Source of the DNA: Powellomyces hirtus
Lineage: Eukaryota; Chytridiomycota; Chytridiomycetes; Spizellomycetales; Powellomycetaceae
Length of the DNA: 64,000 nucleotides
Direction: 5' to 3'
Assembly: GCA_025526995.1 (NCBI GenBank)
Contig: JAHLKG010000001.1
Span: forward strand, 1 to 64,000
Part shown: piece by piece, positions 1-12,200 of the stretch
Layout of the letters: each line of letters begins with the position of its first letter
How positions within the stretch are numbered: the stretch's first letter is position 1
Notes under the pieces: model-generated
What the model was told of the DNA's origin: nothing
The model's database searches: none
Seen by the model: the letters and a program-made list of their open reading frames with translations, nothing else
Made by a program: the position numbers and the translations under genes

Positions 1-422
1 GCGGATTTTGCGTGGGAAGTAGTACATGCTCCGCAATTGTAGATTTACGGAATGCTCCCATTGAGGGTTGAAGTCCTCTGGCGCACCTTGTAGAGAGGCG
101 ATTGCTGTTTGTCATACTCAGTATGCGCAGCATATGAAGGACAAACTTGGGCTGCTCTCCGTCCAAGGTTGCTCAAGATCAAACAAGGTAGAGTAGCAAA
201 AAGAAGATATGCATAAAAGAAAGTAAAGGTAGATAGTAGCAGAGAAATAAGGAACGGAAGGGAAACTGCGCAGACAACAAAAAAGCATATACAGTGTAAC
301 GCAAAGGTATGCTGTCCCATTCGCATGCTCGACTTGAATTCTGGTTGAGTCGCGGTAGGGTGCCGGGTATGGATGGAGCCGCGTTGAAAATTTCTAATTA
401 ATCTTAGGTGACAGTAACACTC
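1..422. other. 3' flank of the chitinase gene, no supported gene
   Basis: No convincing gene here. A 93-codon open frame on the minus strand (45-326) encodes a hydrophobic peptide, but it has no recognisable domain, no partner exons and no convincing context. The segment probably holds the 3' untranslated region of the chitinase gene, which ends at 423. Confidence 0.5.
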
Positions 423-1752
423 TCATCGACAGTCTTGGCTTAGTCCTTCCCATAACGCTCTGATGAGACTCCGGTCGGAAGTGACGGGCACGTCGCCAGA
501 GGATTCCCAGACGATGATGCCCTTGAGACCCATTTCCCAGACGTAGCGACATTTGGCGCGGATGCTTTGCGGGGTGTCGTACGAGTTGAGAATGCGGCGC
601 GCGGCGTCGTACGAATATGATGCTTGAGCCTGTAAAATGACATGGAGAACAACCGTCAGTTCGGGTTCATGGGTGGGGTTCGAGGAATGCAAAAAAACCT
701 ACTTGCTCATCCCAGTATTCGACTGCGCCGCAGCGTGGCAGGGATTTATAGTCGCAAACGCCGTCTTCCCAGCTCTTGTCTTCAACAACACCGGAAGCAG
801 GGTGACCCAATCCGCTCGTGTTAGCGAATCCTCTCGAGTACATTGCAGCTCCAATGACGATTTTCCCTGGTGGAACGCCAGCAGCGATGTACGCTTCAAC
901 TGCCCTGGCCACGGACAATGGCGAATACGGGGTGGATAGGAGATTGGTGTGGTGCGCAGTGGCACAAGGGTGCCATGCCGAGGAAGCAAAGTCATAGGTC
1001 ATAATGTTGACCGTGTCGAGGACCTGAGCCATTTGCGCCGCAGGAAGTGCGCTCATCTTTTGTGGATCGCCGGTGACACACGCCGAGATTTCATACTGTG
1101 AGCGACCGGTAGAGTCGAGCGCACGGCGAAGGAGGATGAGGAATTTGATAAAATTCTCTCCATCTTCGGCGCGAACGAGATTTTCCGGTGCGCCGTGATT
1201 TGAGCCGATAGGCGAGATGTATTCCCAGTCAATGTCAATTCGGTTGAAGACGCCCGGGAAACGGTCGAGGAGGGCAAGGATACCCTTGACAAAACCATCT
1301 CGTTCTGGATCTCCACGGACAGCATCCGAGAATCGCTGCGACATTGTCCAGCCGCCGATGCTGAGGCCGACATTGAACCTCATGCCTAGTTTCTTGAGCT
1401 TGAGAAGTTGACCAAAGTTTCCCCAAGGTCCGTCCGCATGCTCGTCCCACGAGTCAGGTGGCGAGACGCCCTCACTCGGCCCAGTGAAGCGCTTGTCATG
1501 ATCGGCCCACGGATCTGTAATTGTAGGGACCAGGTGGTGTGGCGGAACCGCCGATGGTTTAAGATCGAAGAATGCGTAGTTGATGTCCGAAATGTACTGA
1601 ATAGGAATGTCTTTGACTTGAAAATTACGAGCGTAACAGGCCCAATTGGTATGATATACTATGAGTTTCTTTCCCGACGCCAACTGTGTGTGTTGCTCGT
1701 ATTGCTTCGGCTCTGCAGAAGGAGGTGGGGGTGACGAAACGGCAGCGGACAT
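423..1752 (-). CDS. GH18 family chitinase (chitinase-like glycosyl hydrolase)
   Basis: Two exons, 1752-703 and 629-423, joined in frame 0 across a 73-nt GT-AG intron, give about 418 residues. The GH18 TIM barrel starts near residue 28 (KKLIVYHTNW). It shows the strand-3 motif SIGGW and the catalytic strand-4 motif NRIDIDWE (residues 170-177), which holds the proton-donor Glu177. The usual first Asp of DxxDxDxE is Asn here, while the two Asp nearest the Glu are kept. NIMTYDF and, in exon 2, GIIVWESSGD are typical later strands. GH18 enzymes hydrolyse beta-1,4 linkages in chitin, and in fungi they remodel the wall or digest exogenous chitin. The start ATG at 1752 gives a Pro/Ser-rich N-terminus with no evident signal peptide. 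Either an upstream exon was missed, or the protein is intracellular or leaves by another route. No chitin-binding module is visible. Confidence 0.9.
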
Positions 1753-2069
1753 GGGTTGGTGCGAGGGCTCGAAATTGCTGGGTGAGTGAACTTCTTGTTG
1801 GCTTCAATCGGTGATTGTTGATGGTTTGATTTGAGGTTTGACGGTTTGACTTGAGTTTGGAAAATATCGGGTTTAGAAGCAGTTGTTGAATGGACGGACG
1901 GTCGAGGATAGTGTTCGATTGTCCCTTTTCGATTTCGTCGTGCTCAAACGCTGCTTGCGGTGCGTGTGAGTAAGCCCAGAACTCGCGGGCCGGCAACATG
2001 AAGGGCATATATTATTTTTGCAGTAGGAATACACTTACTTGGTTGTATGTAGGGGTGAAGAGCCAACAA

Positions 2070-2102
<33 letters not shown>

Positions 2103-3180
2103 AAACGGAGAGAGAAGGTGACGTGTGAGGAAAAGAACGCACGCGCCGCCGCCTCGCCAATCCAGCCACGGATGACCATTTCCGTTTTTTTGGAAGTACG
2201 ACTTTTGATCTCGAGTGTGATGAATGCAAGTTTTTTTTATACAAACCTCCCACCCGATGAGTTCCCGTTTTTGACTCACTGATGCGCAGCTAATGCCAGC
2301 CACCAAAGCACCGGACTGAGTGCACCTGAAAATCGCGTGGAGCCGACGAGATTTAATAATGAGCATACTAGGGAGTGCGAGCCAGGAAACAGAGTTCTGC
2401 AATCTGGGAGGCGGGGAAGCCGCAGTGTTTGCGGCAAGATGCCAAGCAACATTTCTCTAGCGGCCGTGCTTGGCGCTCATTGTGCAGCGATGTGTTGCCG
2501 GTGTGACGCCGACTCTCCAAGACGATCCCTTTTTAATGTGACTCTTCCTGGTCGTTTAATGCGAATTCTTGAGGCTGGGAAACTGCGGTAGAGCCCCGGA
2601 GAACGATTGGCTCTAGCTGCAAAAATAGATGGCAAGCTGATACCCGTTGCTCCATTCTTTCGCTTCAACTGGTCATCTAGGGTATAAACACACACGGCAC
2701 CCAAGCAAGCACTTGGCTAAAGCACCTGGCCATAGCTATTGCTATCACCAGCGCATAGCTATAGTACGGTGGTGATGCTGGCGCTCCAAGTGTTCCCAAT
2801 CCATCAATCGGCACCTGCAACATTGAGACGCATGGATATCATGACGAAAGGCTTTGACATCCGCGCATTCTGCATCTATATAAACTAGCCACTTTTTCCA
2901 TCTCTGTGTTTGTTGACATGATTCCGAATGAACGCAGTCACTGCGTTGAAGGAAACCCGTCTTTGGACAAGAGAAGGAAGGAAGGAAGAAATCTAACGCA
3001 CCTGTGGCTTGTCGGTTCAATCATCAGCCAAGCCACACGTTGCTCGCCTGATGCCCTCCCTCTGACTGACTGGCGAATGCACAATTTGCACTTAGCAGGC
3101 TCTCCAGATAAAGTCTCTTGTTCCCCAAAGGCAGGGCAAGCAGGATACTCTAGTTGAACTTCCGCACTTCCTGACTCTCC
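1753..3180. other. Intergenic region between chitinase and PEX12
   Basis: This divergent promoter region serves the chitinase (leftward) and PEX12 (rightward). Open frames here are short and low-complexity. It contains a 30-nt A tract but no gene I can support. Confidence 0.6.
2071..2100 (+). repeat. Poly(A) homopolymer, 30 nt
   Basis: An uninterrupted run of A fills this interval. It lies roughly 320 bp upstream of the chitinase start. It could be a nucleosome-depleting poly(dA:dT) promoter tract, the tail of an old retroposed sequence, or slippage. Nothing upstream of it resembles a mobile element. Confidence 0.95.
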
Positions 3181-4623
3181 ATGGAATATCTCAGCAACCT
3201 GGGCGCTGCCGGCGACGCCTACCGCCCGTCGCTGTTCGAACTGGTCGCACAGGACAAGATGCGGGACCTCCTCAAACCAGCCGTGCGATACGTCATGTCC
3301 GTCTATGCTCAGCGGTATCCACGGCATCTACTGCGGCTGGTCAATAGACACGATGAAATTTTCTCGGTTCTGATGTTGCTCATTGAACAACATTATTTGC
3401 GAGAGTGGGGTACGGTCAGGAATGACAGCTTTTTACTGAGGAAGGGTGAAACAGACTTTGAAGGTTGATGAACTAAACCTGCTTCATATGCGCATTCCAG
3501 ACGCTTCATTTGCGGAACACTTTTATGGACTGAAGCGCACAGCGGCGGGTGCCAGCCGGCGACAGAGAAAGGGCGTGCATCACTTGACGTCGTCGCAAAT
3601 ATGGCGGTCCGTGTTCTGCTTGGTGGCCGTACCTTACATCAAGACAAAGCTCGATGAAACATTTGAAACCGTCTCTGGTGGACCTGGGAGTCATATCTTT
3701 GGAAACATGTTCTCGAACGAGAATGAGACGGTCGTAGGAAATGTGAGTCAGAGCTACGGCGCACCCTGAAAGGCGCTTTTGCCACGCACGTGCGGCTTAT
3801 TGACCTTGAGTCTCTTAATTTCAGGAACCGGCGTTAGTGCGATACAAGAAGAGGTCGAGAAAACTGTTTCGTATCGTGTATCCATACGTCAACGCTGTCT
3901 ACCAGGGTTTGATATTTGTATATCAAATTGGGTACATGTATGGCAAGACTGATTATTACTCGCCATGGCTGCACCTGTGTGGACTGCAAACGCGGCGAAT
4001 GAGCATGAAGGATTATGTGAGTACCTCGCGCAATCTTTGACGATCCCGGCTCCCTTGTCATTGACTGATCTTGTGCGCGTGGGGTTATTTTCGTTTCGTT
4101 TCGCAGAGTGATCAAGAGGACCGGCAAAAGGCAGCCAAACAAGTAGCACAGGCTGCGCTGCAGGGTGCTTCCCGGTTCCGCCTTGCCAGACACATGATCG
4201 CCACGATTCTCACTCGCGGGTTCGATTTCCTGAAATACGCTCTCCCAATGTCCATCTTTTTCTTCAAGTTCCTTGAATGGTGGTATTCTTCAGAATATCA
4301 CAACCAAGCAGGCACGAAACCGATTCCGCCGCCACCAGAAGCCATTCCGGTAATGATTTCCATTGATACAATCTTTGACCCTTTTTCATTACAATCTAAC
4401 CCGCATGTCTAACTGGCAGCCCAATCCTGCCGGCCTCCCTGTTCCCGCCGACTCGACGATATGTCCCATCTGTGCCAAAACCCGCACCAACCCCACCATG
4501 ATTCCGTCGGGATACGTGTTCTGCTACCCATGCATCTACAAATACGTCGATGAGATGGGCAAGTGCCCCATTACGTGGATTGAGACAAAGACAGAAGAAC
4601 TGCGCAAAATATATTCAATGTGA
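3181..4623 (+). CDS. PEX12: Peroxin-12, RING-type peroxisomal import protein
   Basis: Five exons (3181-3409, 3501-3742, 3825-4016, 4107-4349, 4420-4623) splice to about 369 residues, the usual Pex12 length. The N-terminal hallmark reads YLREWDASFAEHFYGLKR across the first splice, which fixes that junction. A long Pex2/Pex12 membrane domain follows, with hydrophobic segments such as VYQGLIFVYQIGYMYG. The C-terminus is a degenerate RING (CPIC near residues 317-320, then CYPC and CPIT) that binds fewer zinc ions than a canonical RING. Pex12 forms the peroxisomal ubiquitin ligase with Pex2 and Pex10, which ubiquitinates the Pex5 import receptor for recycling. The ATG at 3181 fits the family start (MEYLSNLG). 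No abnormality is seen. Confidence 0.96.
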
Positions 4624-4706
4624 TCGACAACTGAGAGGGAAAGATGGAATTTACATGGCACGTGTCATAAACCGGGCGGAAGGGTCAGTGATTCTAGTGA
4701 CCCGGC

Positions 4707-5156
4707 CTACGCAGAAATTTCCGCTTGGTGATTCGCTGGCACTGGACCCTCGGTAGTGGATTCGCGTCCGGCACCGGCTTCCACATCTCGCCCCTTGATT
4801 GTCCGTTTGCGGGGTGGAGGACAAGGCGGAGGAGGAAGAGGGGCGGTGGATTCCGCGGATTCAACGGGTGGTTCCTCGGATGCGCTCGGAGCAAACATCT
4901 GGTCGATCTTTCCACACAGCTCCTCGGCGAACTTGTGCGGTTCTTCACCCGTCCACTCCTGTTCATTCATCGCTTTCACAGCATCCCGCGGCTTCTCCCC
5001 GTCTCCTTCCCGAATGTCGACGTGGTCAGACTGTGCTATTGAAGGCACCGTTTCGAGCCCGTTCTCGTTCTCCGTGTCCGCATGTGCAGTCGTTGTTGTT
5101 GTTGCTGCTGCTGCTGATGCTGTTGTAGTTGTAGATAAAGCACTGGTGGTCGCCAT
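4707..5156 (-). CDS. Hypothetical low-complexity protein, 149 aa
   Basis: A single-exon frame from ATG 5156 to TAG 4707. The first 30 residues are nearly all Thr, Ala and Ser, encoded by a trinucleotide-rich stretch near 5085-5130. A more ordinary, acidic middle follows (NEQEWTGEEPHKFAEELCGK), then a Pro-rich run (PLPPPPCPPPRKR). I do not recognise a family. The gene lies in the same orientation as, and about 250 bp downstream of, the next minus-strand gene, so it could also be a distal exon of another model. The middle section looks translated; the low-complexity ends could be chance. Confidence is low to moderate. Confidence 0.4.
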   Translation of the reverse strand: MATTSALSTTTTASAAAATTTTTAHADTENENGLETVPSIAQSDHVDIREGDGEKPRDAVKAMNEQEWTGEEPHKFAEELCGKIDQMFAPSASEEPPVESAESTAPLPPPPCPPPRKRTIKGRDVEAGAGRESTTEGPVPANHQAEISA

Positions 5157-5408
5157 GGTTGCACGACTGGTTTCATGGTCGTTTGTTGCTGGAGTCGGAA
5201 TCCGATTTGCCTGGACAGGGTTGGACAGCGTGTGTACGGACGAGTGGCGAGACAGGGATTGTGAGCAGGGGCTGGGGACAAGAGGACGCGGGCCGGCGAG
5301 AGCGCGTGGTTTGGTGATGCCAATGGTGGGTGTGGTGGTGGTGGTGGTGGGGCGGTTTGATTGTGTTGAGGGTTCAGCGCTTTTGGCGACTGGCGAGGGC
5401 AGTGCGTG

Positions 5409-6610
5409 CTATATACAGTCATAGGTGAATGTGTCAATATACATATCCCAGGGTTCGATAGACGTGCGATGCCTGAGGAGACTGCGTAAATAATGTACCT
5501 CGAATTCCCGCGTTAGGTTTTCCAATCTCGTCACTGCAGCCTTGATTGCGTCTTGCCCGGCATCACTATTATTGCCATTCGCGCCGTCTATACAGTGCCG
5601 CAGCTCGTCCACCGCCAGCCTGATTCGACCTTGGATGGACCGCATGGCATCTACGAATGCATTGTTGTCTGTGGAGGGATTGTGCGGCACAGCGGCGGCA
5701 CTGGATCCTCGGCTATTGACGGATTTCAAGCGACGGCATTCGAGGAGTGCCTGGTCGCGTTCTCTGAGAACATGGTGGAATGCGGCTTTTTGAGCACTTC
5801 CCTTTGTTGTGTGTGCCGTTCTGCCACGAACAAGACAAACGGATATCGATGATTGATCAGCGGGATGAAGCAAAAAAAGGGGGGGATGTTCGTACGACTC
5901 ACTTCATGACATCGGCCCACACCGCGGCGGCATCCTCGCTCTGCAGGCGTCTCGGTCCCGCGGGTCTATGAGCCATGGCCGCACCAGTCGTCGTCGTCGT
6001 CGCTGATGTGGTGGCACCACCGTACCGCGCATTGGTGGATCCCCACCTGATGGAGAAATCGTCCAGACGCAACTGGGTGGTGCTGTAGGGAGTGGGAGTG
6101 GAGGGGTCGTTTAGGATGCTGTTGGGTGTGTGGGTACCGCTGGGTGTGGAAAGGGAAGAAGAAGAGTAGGAAGAGGGAGTGGAAGTGGAAGTGGATGATT
6201 TGCTGTTTCGGCGGCTGAGGGAGCGGGTGAGGTGTTTGATGAGGAGGGAGAGGCGCTCGTGGGTGCTTTGGGTGGTCGAGGTGCTGTAGAAAGGTAGATG
6301 AAGGCAAAGAGTCAGCTCTTTTTGACTGCGCTCCTGCGCAGCGTTCCCCTATTTTCCCTGGGCTCTCCCTCATCGGCATCCTAAAAGCTCACCTCCTGAT
6401 TGAGCCCGTCCTCCTTCTGAATCTAAACCCTTTGGCGGCGGACCACCTGGACGCAGTGCTGGTGGTGGAAGCTTCGGTGAGGACGGAATCGCATTGGGAG
6501 AGAGCGTCGACGTCTCTGTATCGCCGTGCATTCGTGGTGCGTTGTGGGGTGGTCATGCCGGAGGGCATTGGGGTGGACGAGCGGGAGGAGAGGTTAGAGT
6601 CGGGAAGCAT
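5409..6610 (-). CDS. Hypothetical Ser/Thr-rich protein with helical C-terminus
   Basis: Three exons (6610-6393, 6283-5903, 5820-5409) join in phase through two good GT-AG introns, giving about 336 residues. The open frame continues upstream to 6718, but the first in-frame ATG is at 6610. Residues 1-150 are Ser/Thr/Pro-rich and look disordered. The second half is charged and helical (VWADVMK, HHVLRERDQALLECRRLK, IQGRIRLAVDELRHCID), suggesting coiled-coil or helical bundle segments, and ends ...EPWDMYIDTFTYDCI. I do not recognise a family. In-phase joining of three exons, and the sequence complexity of the last one, support a real gene. Function unknown. Confidence 0.6.
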
Positions 6611-7838
6611 TGTTCGTTGTGTGCTGCTGACGTGGGGAGACCCGGGGGGGAAGGATTGTGAGCGATGTGTGTTTGTCGAAGAAGGAGAAATTAAAGGGCG
6701 GGAGAAACGATGATACACTGGCCACTGTCAGAAAGTCTCAGTCAGCCTGGGCCAGACGAAATCGTCGTGACTGGGGACACTTTGCTTATATAATACAAAG
6801 GGCAGAACGCGTTCTCTCTGATAAGTTAATAGTGCCCATGCCCTCGTCACGTGGCCTTCAACCTCTTGGCTGGGTCACATGCTACCCAATACGAAGAAAA
6901 GAAGGAGAGAATGGTGTGGATGTGTACAGGCTACACGATCCAACAAATTGTGGACAGCAAAGTGTTGCTATTTGTTCAACATGTCGTCAAATTGGTTGCC
7001 GAGCTCGGAGGAGAATTCGAACGCGAGATCGAGTATAGCTCACATGTGGTGGTCCCGCGACAACAAAAAAATAGCTATGACATTAAAAAATTACTAGACA
7101 AGTGGCATCTCGACGGTCACCGTTAACTCTATCTTCCTTTAAGTTATTATAAACTTTTACAGCCTCTAAATTTAGAGTATTATCTTGGTTACCTACCTTG
7201 TTATTCTGCTTATTACTCAAATAAGAGTAAGATCGAGTTACGGTTTTGTATACTAACGAAGGTTGTGTGGTAACAGAGATTGTGCCTGACCTGAAGAAGC
7301 TTAGCTCTCTCTCACCTTTGGCAACTGTGTGTCCATGGACGCATCCAGGGACTTTGCGGGCAGCTGCCGCGCTGGCGACCAGCGCCAACAGCAGAGCAAA
7401 GACTCGCAGATGCGAACAAGGGGATGCAGGTGAGCGGAACCCATCCCTCTGCAGCCAGCTTTTATACGGCGATCGCCTGCCAACCGACCCATGAGAGAGG
7501 AGTCCAAGTGTTATTTTTTTGTCTTTTTCTTTTTTCTCTTGAAGTTGCCTCCGATGCCTCCGTTGGCGTCGGTAAGCGAAAATTAGATCTACAAACTACG
7601 CCACACGAGCACAAAACACACAAAAAAACCTTGTATCTTAACGTGACTTTAAGTTTGACCTAAAAACCCCAAGTGACTTCCACTGGCGCAATTCCAATGT
7701 CCAGCCTCATACGCACTACCACCACCGCTGCAAGAACCCGCGGGTATACGTTCCAACTCATGGCAAAGGAAGAGGAAAAGGACACTCTCCCGTGCATCTC
7801 CCTCCCCGTGCACCTACTCGCTGCTCAAGAAAACGCAC
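6611..7838. other. Intergenic region with AT-rich core
   Basis: No gene is supported. A 70-codon plus-strand frame from 6911 is the best candidate, but it lacks recognisable features. Bases 7125-7260 are much more AT-rich than the surroundings and contain imperfect palindromes (for example CTCTAAATTTAGAG near 7166), which could be remnant repeat DNA. The rest is the 5' flank of two divergent genes. Confidence 0.4.
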
Positions 7839-8827
7839 ATGTGGAGCGCGAATCGAAACGGCCCAGGCACTCCACCTGCCGACACCTCGTCCGACTCGGC
7901 CGTCTGGCGAGTGCTCGTGCCTCTCTTGGCCATCTACATGCTCGCCGGGTTCACCCTCCCCGTCCTCGTCCCCGCCGCACGAGCCCTCCACCGCGCAAAC
8001 ATCGCCCGCGCAAAAGTCCGCCCACAAAAGGCCGCTGTCGCCGCCGCCCTCCTGCGCAGCCTAGTCATTGTCCGGGTGGAAGCCTCGAAATGTAGCGAGG
8101 CGCACGTGGCGTCGTATCGCAGCGCGTTTAGGAGCTGGGAGGGCGTCGTGCCGTTCAGCGTCGTCGAGGAGTGCTTTGCCAGCCTGCGCGAAGCTCGGTC
8201 GCAGACAAAGATATTTGACGCCAAGGCGGCGGCGTGGAGCCTCTTTCTGACGGCACTGCTAGTGCTCATCCCACACTTTGCCTTTGGCATTAATTGGAGC
8301 GTACGTCCCCTCTTGATCCAGCTCTGCCTTTGAGGCTTTTTGTCTTGCGTTCACTCGCTTACATTCCCCAAAGTCATACTATTACGCGGCAATAGGAGGA
8401 ACGGTTGTTTGGAGCACGATGACTTTCTATGGTCTGGCCATCGTACTCAGAAGCTCTGTAAGGGGAACGCCGCGAGTTCATTTCTTCCTTGAAGACTCGA
8501 CCTAACTGACAAGATTCATAACTACTTTGCAGGCTCGCTACAAGGACACCTCTGCAGCGATTCTCGCTTGCAACGACCGAGCATGTCCGTTGGTTTGGTT
8601 CTACGATCGGGCACGGGGCGGACGAGATGCACTGCAGGTGAGTTTCCACCTCTGCATCTTCGCCTTCATGCCTTTGAACGCTTATTCTGTTTTTTCCACC
8701 CGCTAGTGGCTTACTGTTGCAGGACCGACGAGTTTTGGTCATGGGCCCCGCCTTCGGGGAATCGCAGGGAAGTCCTAGGGCCAAGGCACTCATAGCCCTC
8801 CCTCCCTCCCTGCCTGCCTGTATGTAG
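7839..8827 (+). CDS. Hypothetical multi-pass membrane protein, about 251 aa
   Basis: Four exons (7839-8300, 8374-8457, 8533-8637, 8723-8827), all joined in phase 0. Three hydrophobic segments are clear: VLVPLLAIYMLAGFTLPVLV near residue 25, SLFLTALLVLIPHFAFGI near residue 135, and YYYAAIGGTVVWSTMTFYG at the start of exon 2. A charged, Ala/Arg-rich helical stretch lies between the first two. The last exon is short and runs into a 15-bp tandem repeat that supplies the stop codon, so the true C-terminus may vary between strains. No family recognised. The consistent phase and strong splice signals support the gene. Confidence 0.65.
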
Positions 8828-8876
8828 CCTTCCTGAATGTAGCCAGCCTGTATATAGCCAGCCTGAATGTAGCCTG
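8817..8876 (+). repeat. 15-bp tandem repeat, four copies
   Basis: Four consecutive 15-nt units of the form CCTGWATRTAGCCWK. The first unit contains the stop codon of the preceding membrane-protein gene, so copy-number change would alter only sequence after the stop. Confidence 0.85.
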
Positions 8877-9288
8877 TATTGACTGAGCATACTGAATACT
8901 GAATACAGTACGAGAAAGAGTCTTATAGGAACCTCATAGAGAGTACTTGTATAGATGTGTGCCTTATATCGATAGTTGACTGACGGACTTTGCGACTGCC
9001 TCAATTGAAGATTGATGAATCCATGAGTGATGATGAGTGACTCAGCAGCGCGTTCAACTCAGCCATTTCGATTCATTGCATCCCATATCTAATACGCCGC
9101 TGTCCAAGCCCCATCCTACTTCTAGCTCGCATAGCACTCTCCCTTCCGCCATTCCAACTACCCCCCATTCTCACCCCCCATGACACTGCACTCGACATTC
9201 CCAGCGTTATATATCCCTCCCTGAACGCACGCCCGTCTTCCCATCGCTTGTCTTCTTGCGCTCCCTATTCTCGCCTCGCTGCTTTGGA
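8828..9288. other. Intergenic region upstream of the ABC transporter
   Basis: Beyond the 15-bp repeat I see no gene. Short repeats of GATGAGTGA type occur near 9026, and there is a pyrimidine-rich stretch just before the ABC transporter start. Confidence 0.5.
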
Positions 9289-12200
9289 ATGGTCAAGGCT
9301 ACCGTCTCGAGCGCGCTCCCTCGCGTCGCCCTCGCTGTCGCACTCTTGCTCGTCTCACTCCTCTCCCCCCTTGTTGCCGCACAACCACAACCACAACCAC
9401 CACAATCGGATGCAGAACGATGGGCTGCCGCTCACGGCTGGATATCCACCAGCGGCTCCTCAGTCCTCCCTCCTGCACTAGCAATCGACGACGCGCCCAG
9501 AGTAGGGGTTGCCGCCGACGGTGCTCCCGGCAACATTCCAAGCAGTTTTGCCACCATCCCTACCCCAACCGCAGTTCCAAGACTACCACCTGGCCGCGCT
9601 TTGCCATCCTCTTTGCCAATCGCCATGCCCGCCGCGTTTCCCACTGGATCTGGAGGCAGGCCACTCCCCATGGCCACCGAGTTTCCCATAGCATTCCGAA
9701 ACACAACAGTTGATCAGGTAAGGGAGAAAAAGAAAGAAGAACGGGGAATAGAGAGCGGACATGGCAAGACGCGGAGACACATGGATAAGGATTCAGAGCG
9801 CCGCCATGAGTCCTGGTGTATTGAAGATGTGATTGTGTTATTAGATACTGTACTTTGATATGTTTGGTGGTGTATCCTTCTCTACAAGAATGCGCCTCTC
9901 GCTCACACATCTTTCTCCTTCAAGGCTTTCAACGAAGCGATAGCAAATCTGACCTCGAATGGGACAGAGGTGGAGCGTCAGGTGCGAAATCTGACCCCAG
10001 AGCGCAAAGCAGACGCCCTCCTCCTCGCTGCGGCGGTCATCAAGACCAATGTGATGGGTTCCATTGCTCTCATGCTGGATGAGAGGAACTGTTCGTACAT
10101 TCGTGCCAACTGGACTTGCACTGCTGGGTAGGCAACCGTGCTTTTCGGATCTGTCATTCGCATGCGCGTCACATGTTTCTTAGATGTTTCTCTGCCCGTT
10201 CATTTCCAGATTTTTCTGTCAGTCGCCTTTGGACAATGGGAACGCAACTGTATCCCCGTCAGAAAGAAATCGATGTCCACCGGGTTTCCTTTGCCCTCCT
10301 GACACATACCAACCCACATACTGCTGCCCCGGCTTTGTTTGCCCGACGCCGGCAGAGATCCTCGTGTGCCCTGCCGGCCATTGGTGCCCGGTTGGCACAG
10401 TGAATCCCATCTCCTGCGGCTTCCTTGCCCACTGTCCGGAAGGTACCAACGTCGCCCCTCGGTTTGGGGTAGTTGGCTTCCTGATCGCGACCTTCTTGGT
10501 CATGTCCGTATTCTTCACGCTGCGTCGATACGTGGTTTCGAAACGCAATAGAAAGTACACACGGCGATTGGATGCAAAGGAAGCGCAGAAACAGCAGATG
10601 CTCGAAAGTGGGAGCTCCAACACATTGGGCCCGCTCCTGGACGAGTACTTTGATGACGATGACCCAGCCGCAGGTGGTGCTGGCGGATATGATTCCGAAA
10701 AGAGCGCTCCACCTCCCGCTCTGGTGGAAGGACATCGAAGGTTTGACATCAACTTCCATAACCTGGGGCTCAGGTTACCGAACGGCGTCGAAATCATGAA
10801 GGGTGTCAGTGGGTCGTTGAAAGCGGGTCGACTCTGCGCCGTCATGGGACCCTCCGGCGCCGGGAAAACCACGTTTGTGTCGCTGCTGACCAACAAGGTA
10901 AAGCGCACAGAGGGATCCGTCAACATCAACGGCGTTGATGAAGAATTGTCCCACTATCGCAAGTTGATTGGATTTGTTCCGCAAGAAGACATTATGTTGA
11001 GAGAACTCCCAGTTCGTGATCTTTTGATGGTGTGTGTTTTGCCGTACATGTTTCAAAAAAAGTTGTAAGCATATGAAGGAAGCGTCAATCTGACCCTCTT
11101 TTCCTCATTGATTTTAGCATTCTGCCCTTATGCGCTTACCGGTGGAATGGTCCAACAAACGGAAAAAGGATCTGGTTCTGGACACCATCGCATTCTTGGG
11201 GTTAGATCACATTATGAACAGCACCGTCGGAGATGAAGTCGAGCGAGGCATCAGTGGTGGTCAACGCAAACGCGTCAACATTGGGATGGAACTCGTGGCG
11301 GCCCCGAGCGTCCTTTTCCTCGACGAGCCAACGTCCGGACTCGACAGCGCCACGTCGTTCGAAGTATGCCAACTTTTGCACACGATTGCCCGGGAGCAGA
11401 GCATGACGATCGCTGCCGTTGTCCACTCGCCGTCTCCGACCGCGTTCGACCAATTCGATGATCTCTTGTTGCTGGGTAAAGGAGGTCGGGTCATCTATTT
11501 CGGACCCCGCGCTCAGGCCATCGACTATTTTGCCCGCATCGGTTTCGAGAATGTCTACGCTGCGAGTGCCTCTGACTTTTTCATGGACATTGCGACGGGC
11601 CGGATCCCCTGCACCAGAACCAAAAACTTTAAACCCTCCATGCTGTTTTCCTGCTGGGAAATGGAGCAAGCGGGATCCGACCCTGCCCTCGGTCTGAAAG
11701 ACAGGTCGCTCCTGCCCCGCAAGAAAACCATGATCCAGCGTCTACAAAAACGCTGGTCCGTGTTTGCCGCCATCGCCGCCGTCTTGATCGACGTGGGCGA
11801 GTACTTCAAAGACATTGCGGACGAGTGCTGGGCCAGCGCCAAAAACATGCTGCGGCGCGATCCCGTGCGCGCGACCCCGAATGCAGTCACGGTGTTTTGG
11901 CTCTGTTATCTGCGCGCGTGTTCGCAGCTGTACCGCAGCCGCGGGCGGTTCTGGTTTGACCAGATTGTCCACGTGCTCTGCGGCGTGTTTATTTCGGTCG
12001 CCACGTTCAAAAACGACTACCTTGGCCTCTTTCCACCCGCCATGTGCGCCATGGCCCCTCCGGCCCTCCAACTGGGCGCGGGCTGCGGCAAGGCGATTGA
12101 CCAGCTGGCCCCGAGCGGGATGTTTATCGCACTCGGCGTTATTTTCGCGGGCGTCACTGTCGGCGGCGCAACGTTTGGCCGCGAGCGCGTGGTGTTTTGG

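Noticed and set aside
45..326. 93-codon hydrophobic minus-strand frame
   Set aside because: No domain, no partner exons and no regulatory context; a run of hydrophobic codons is expected by chance in this T-rich complement.
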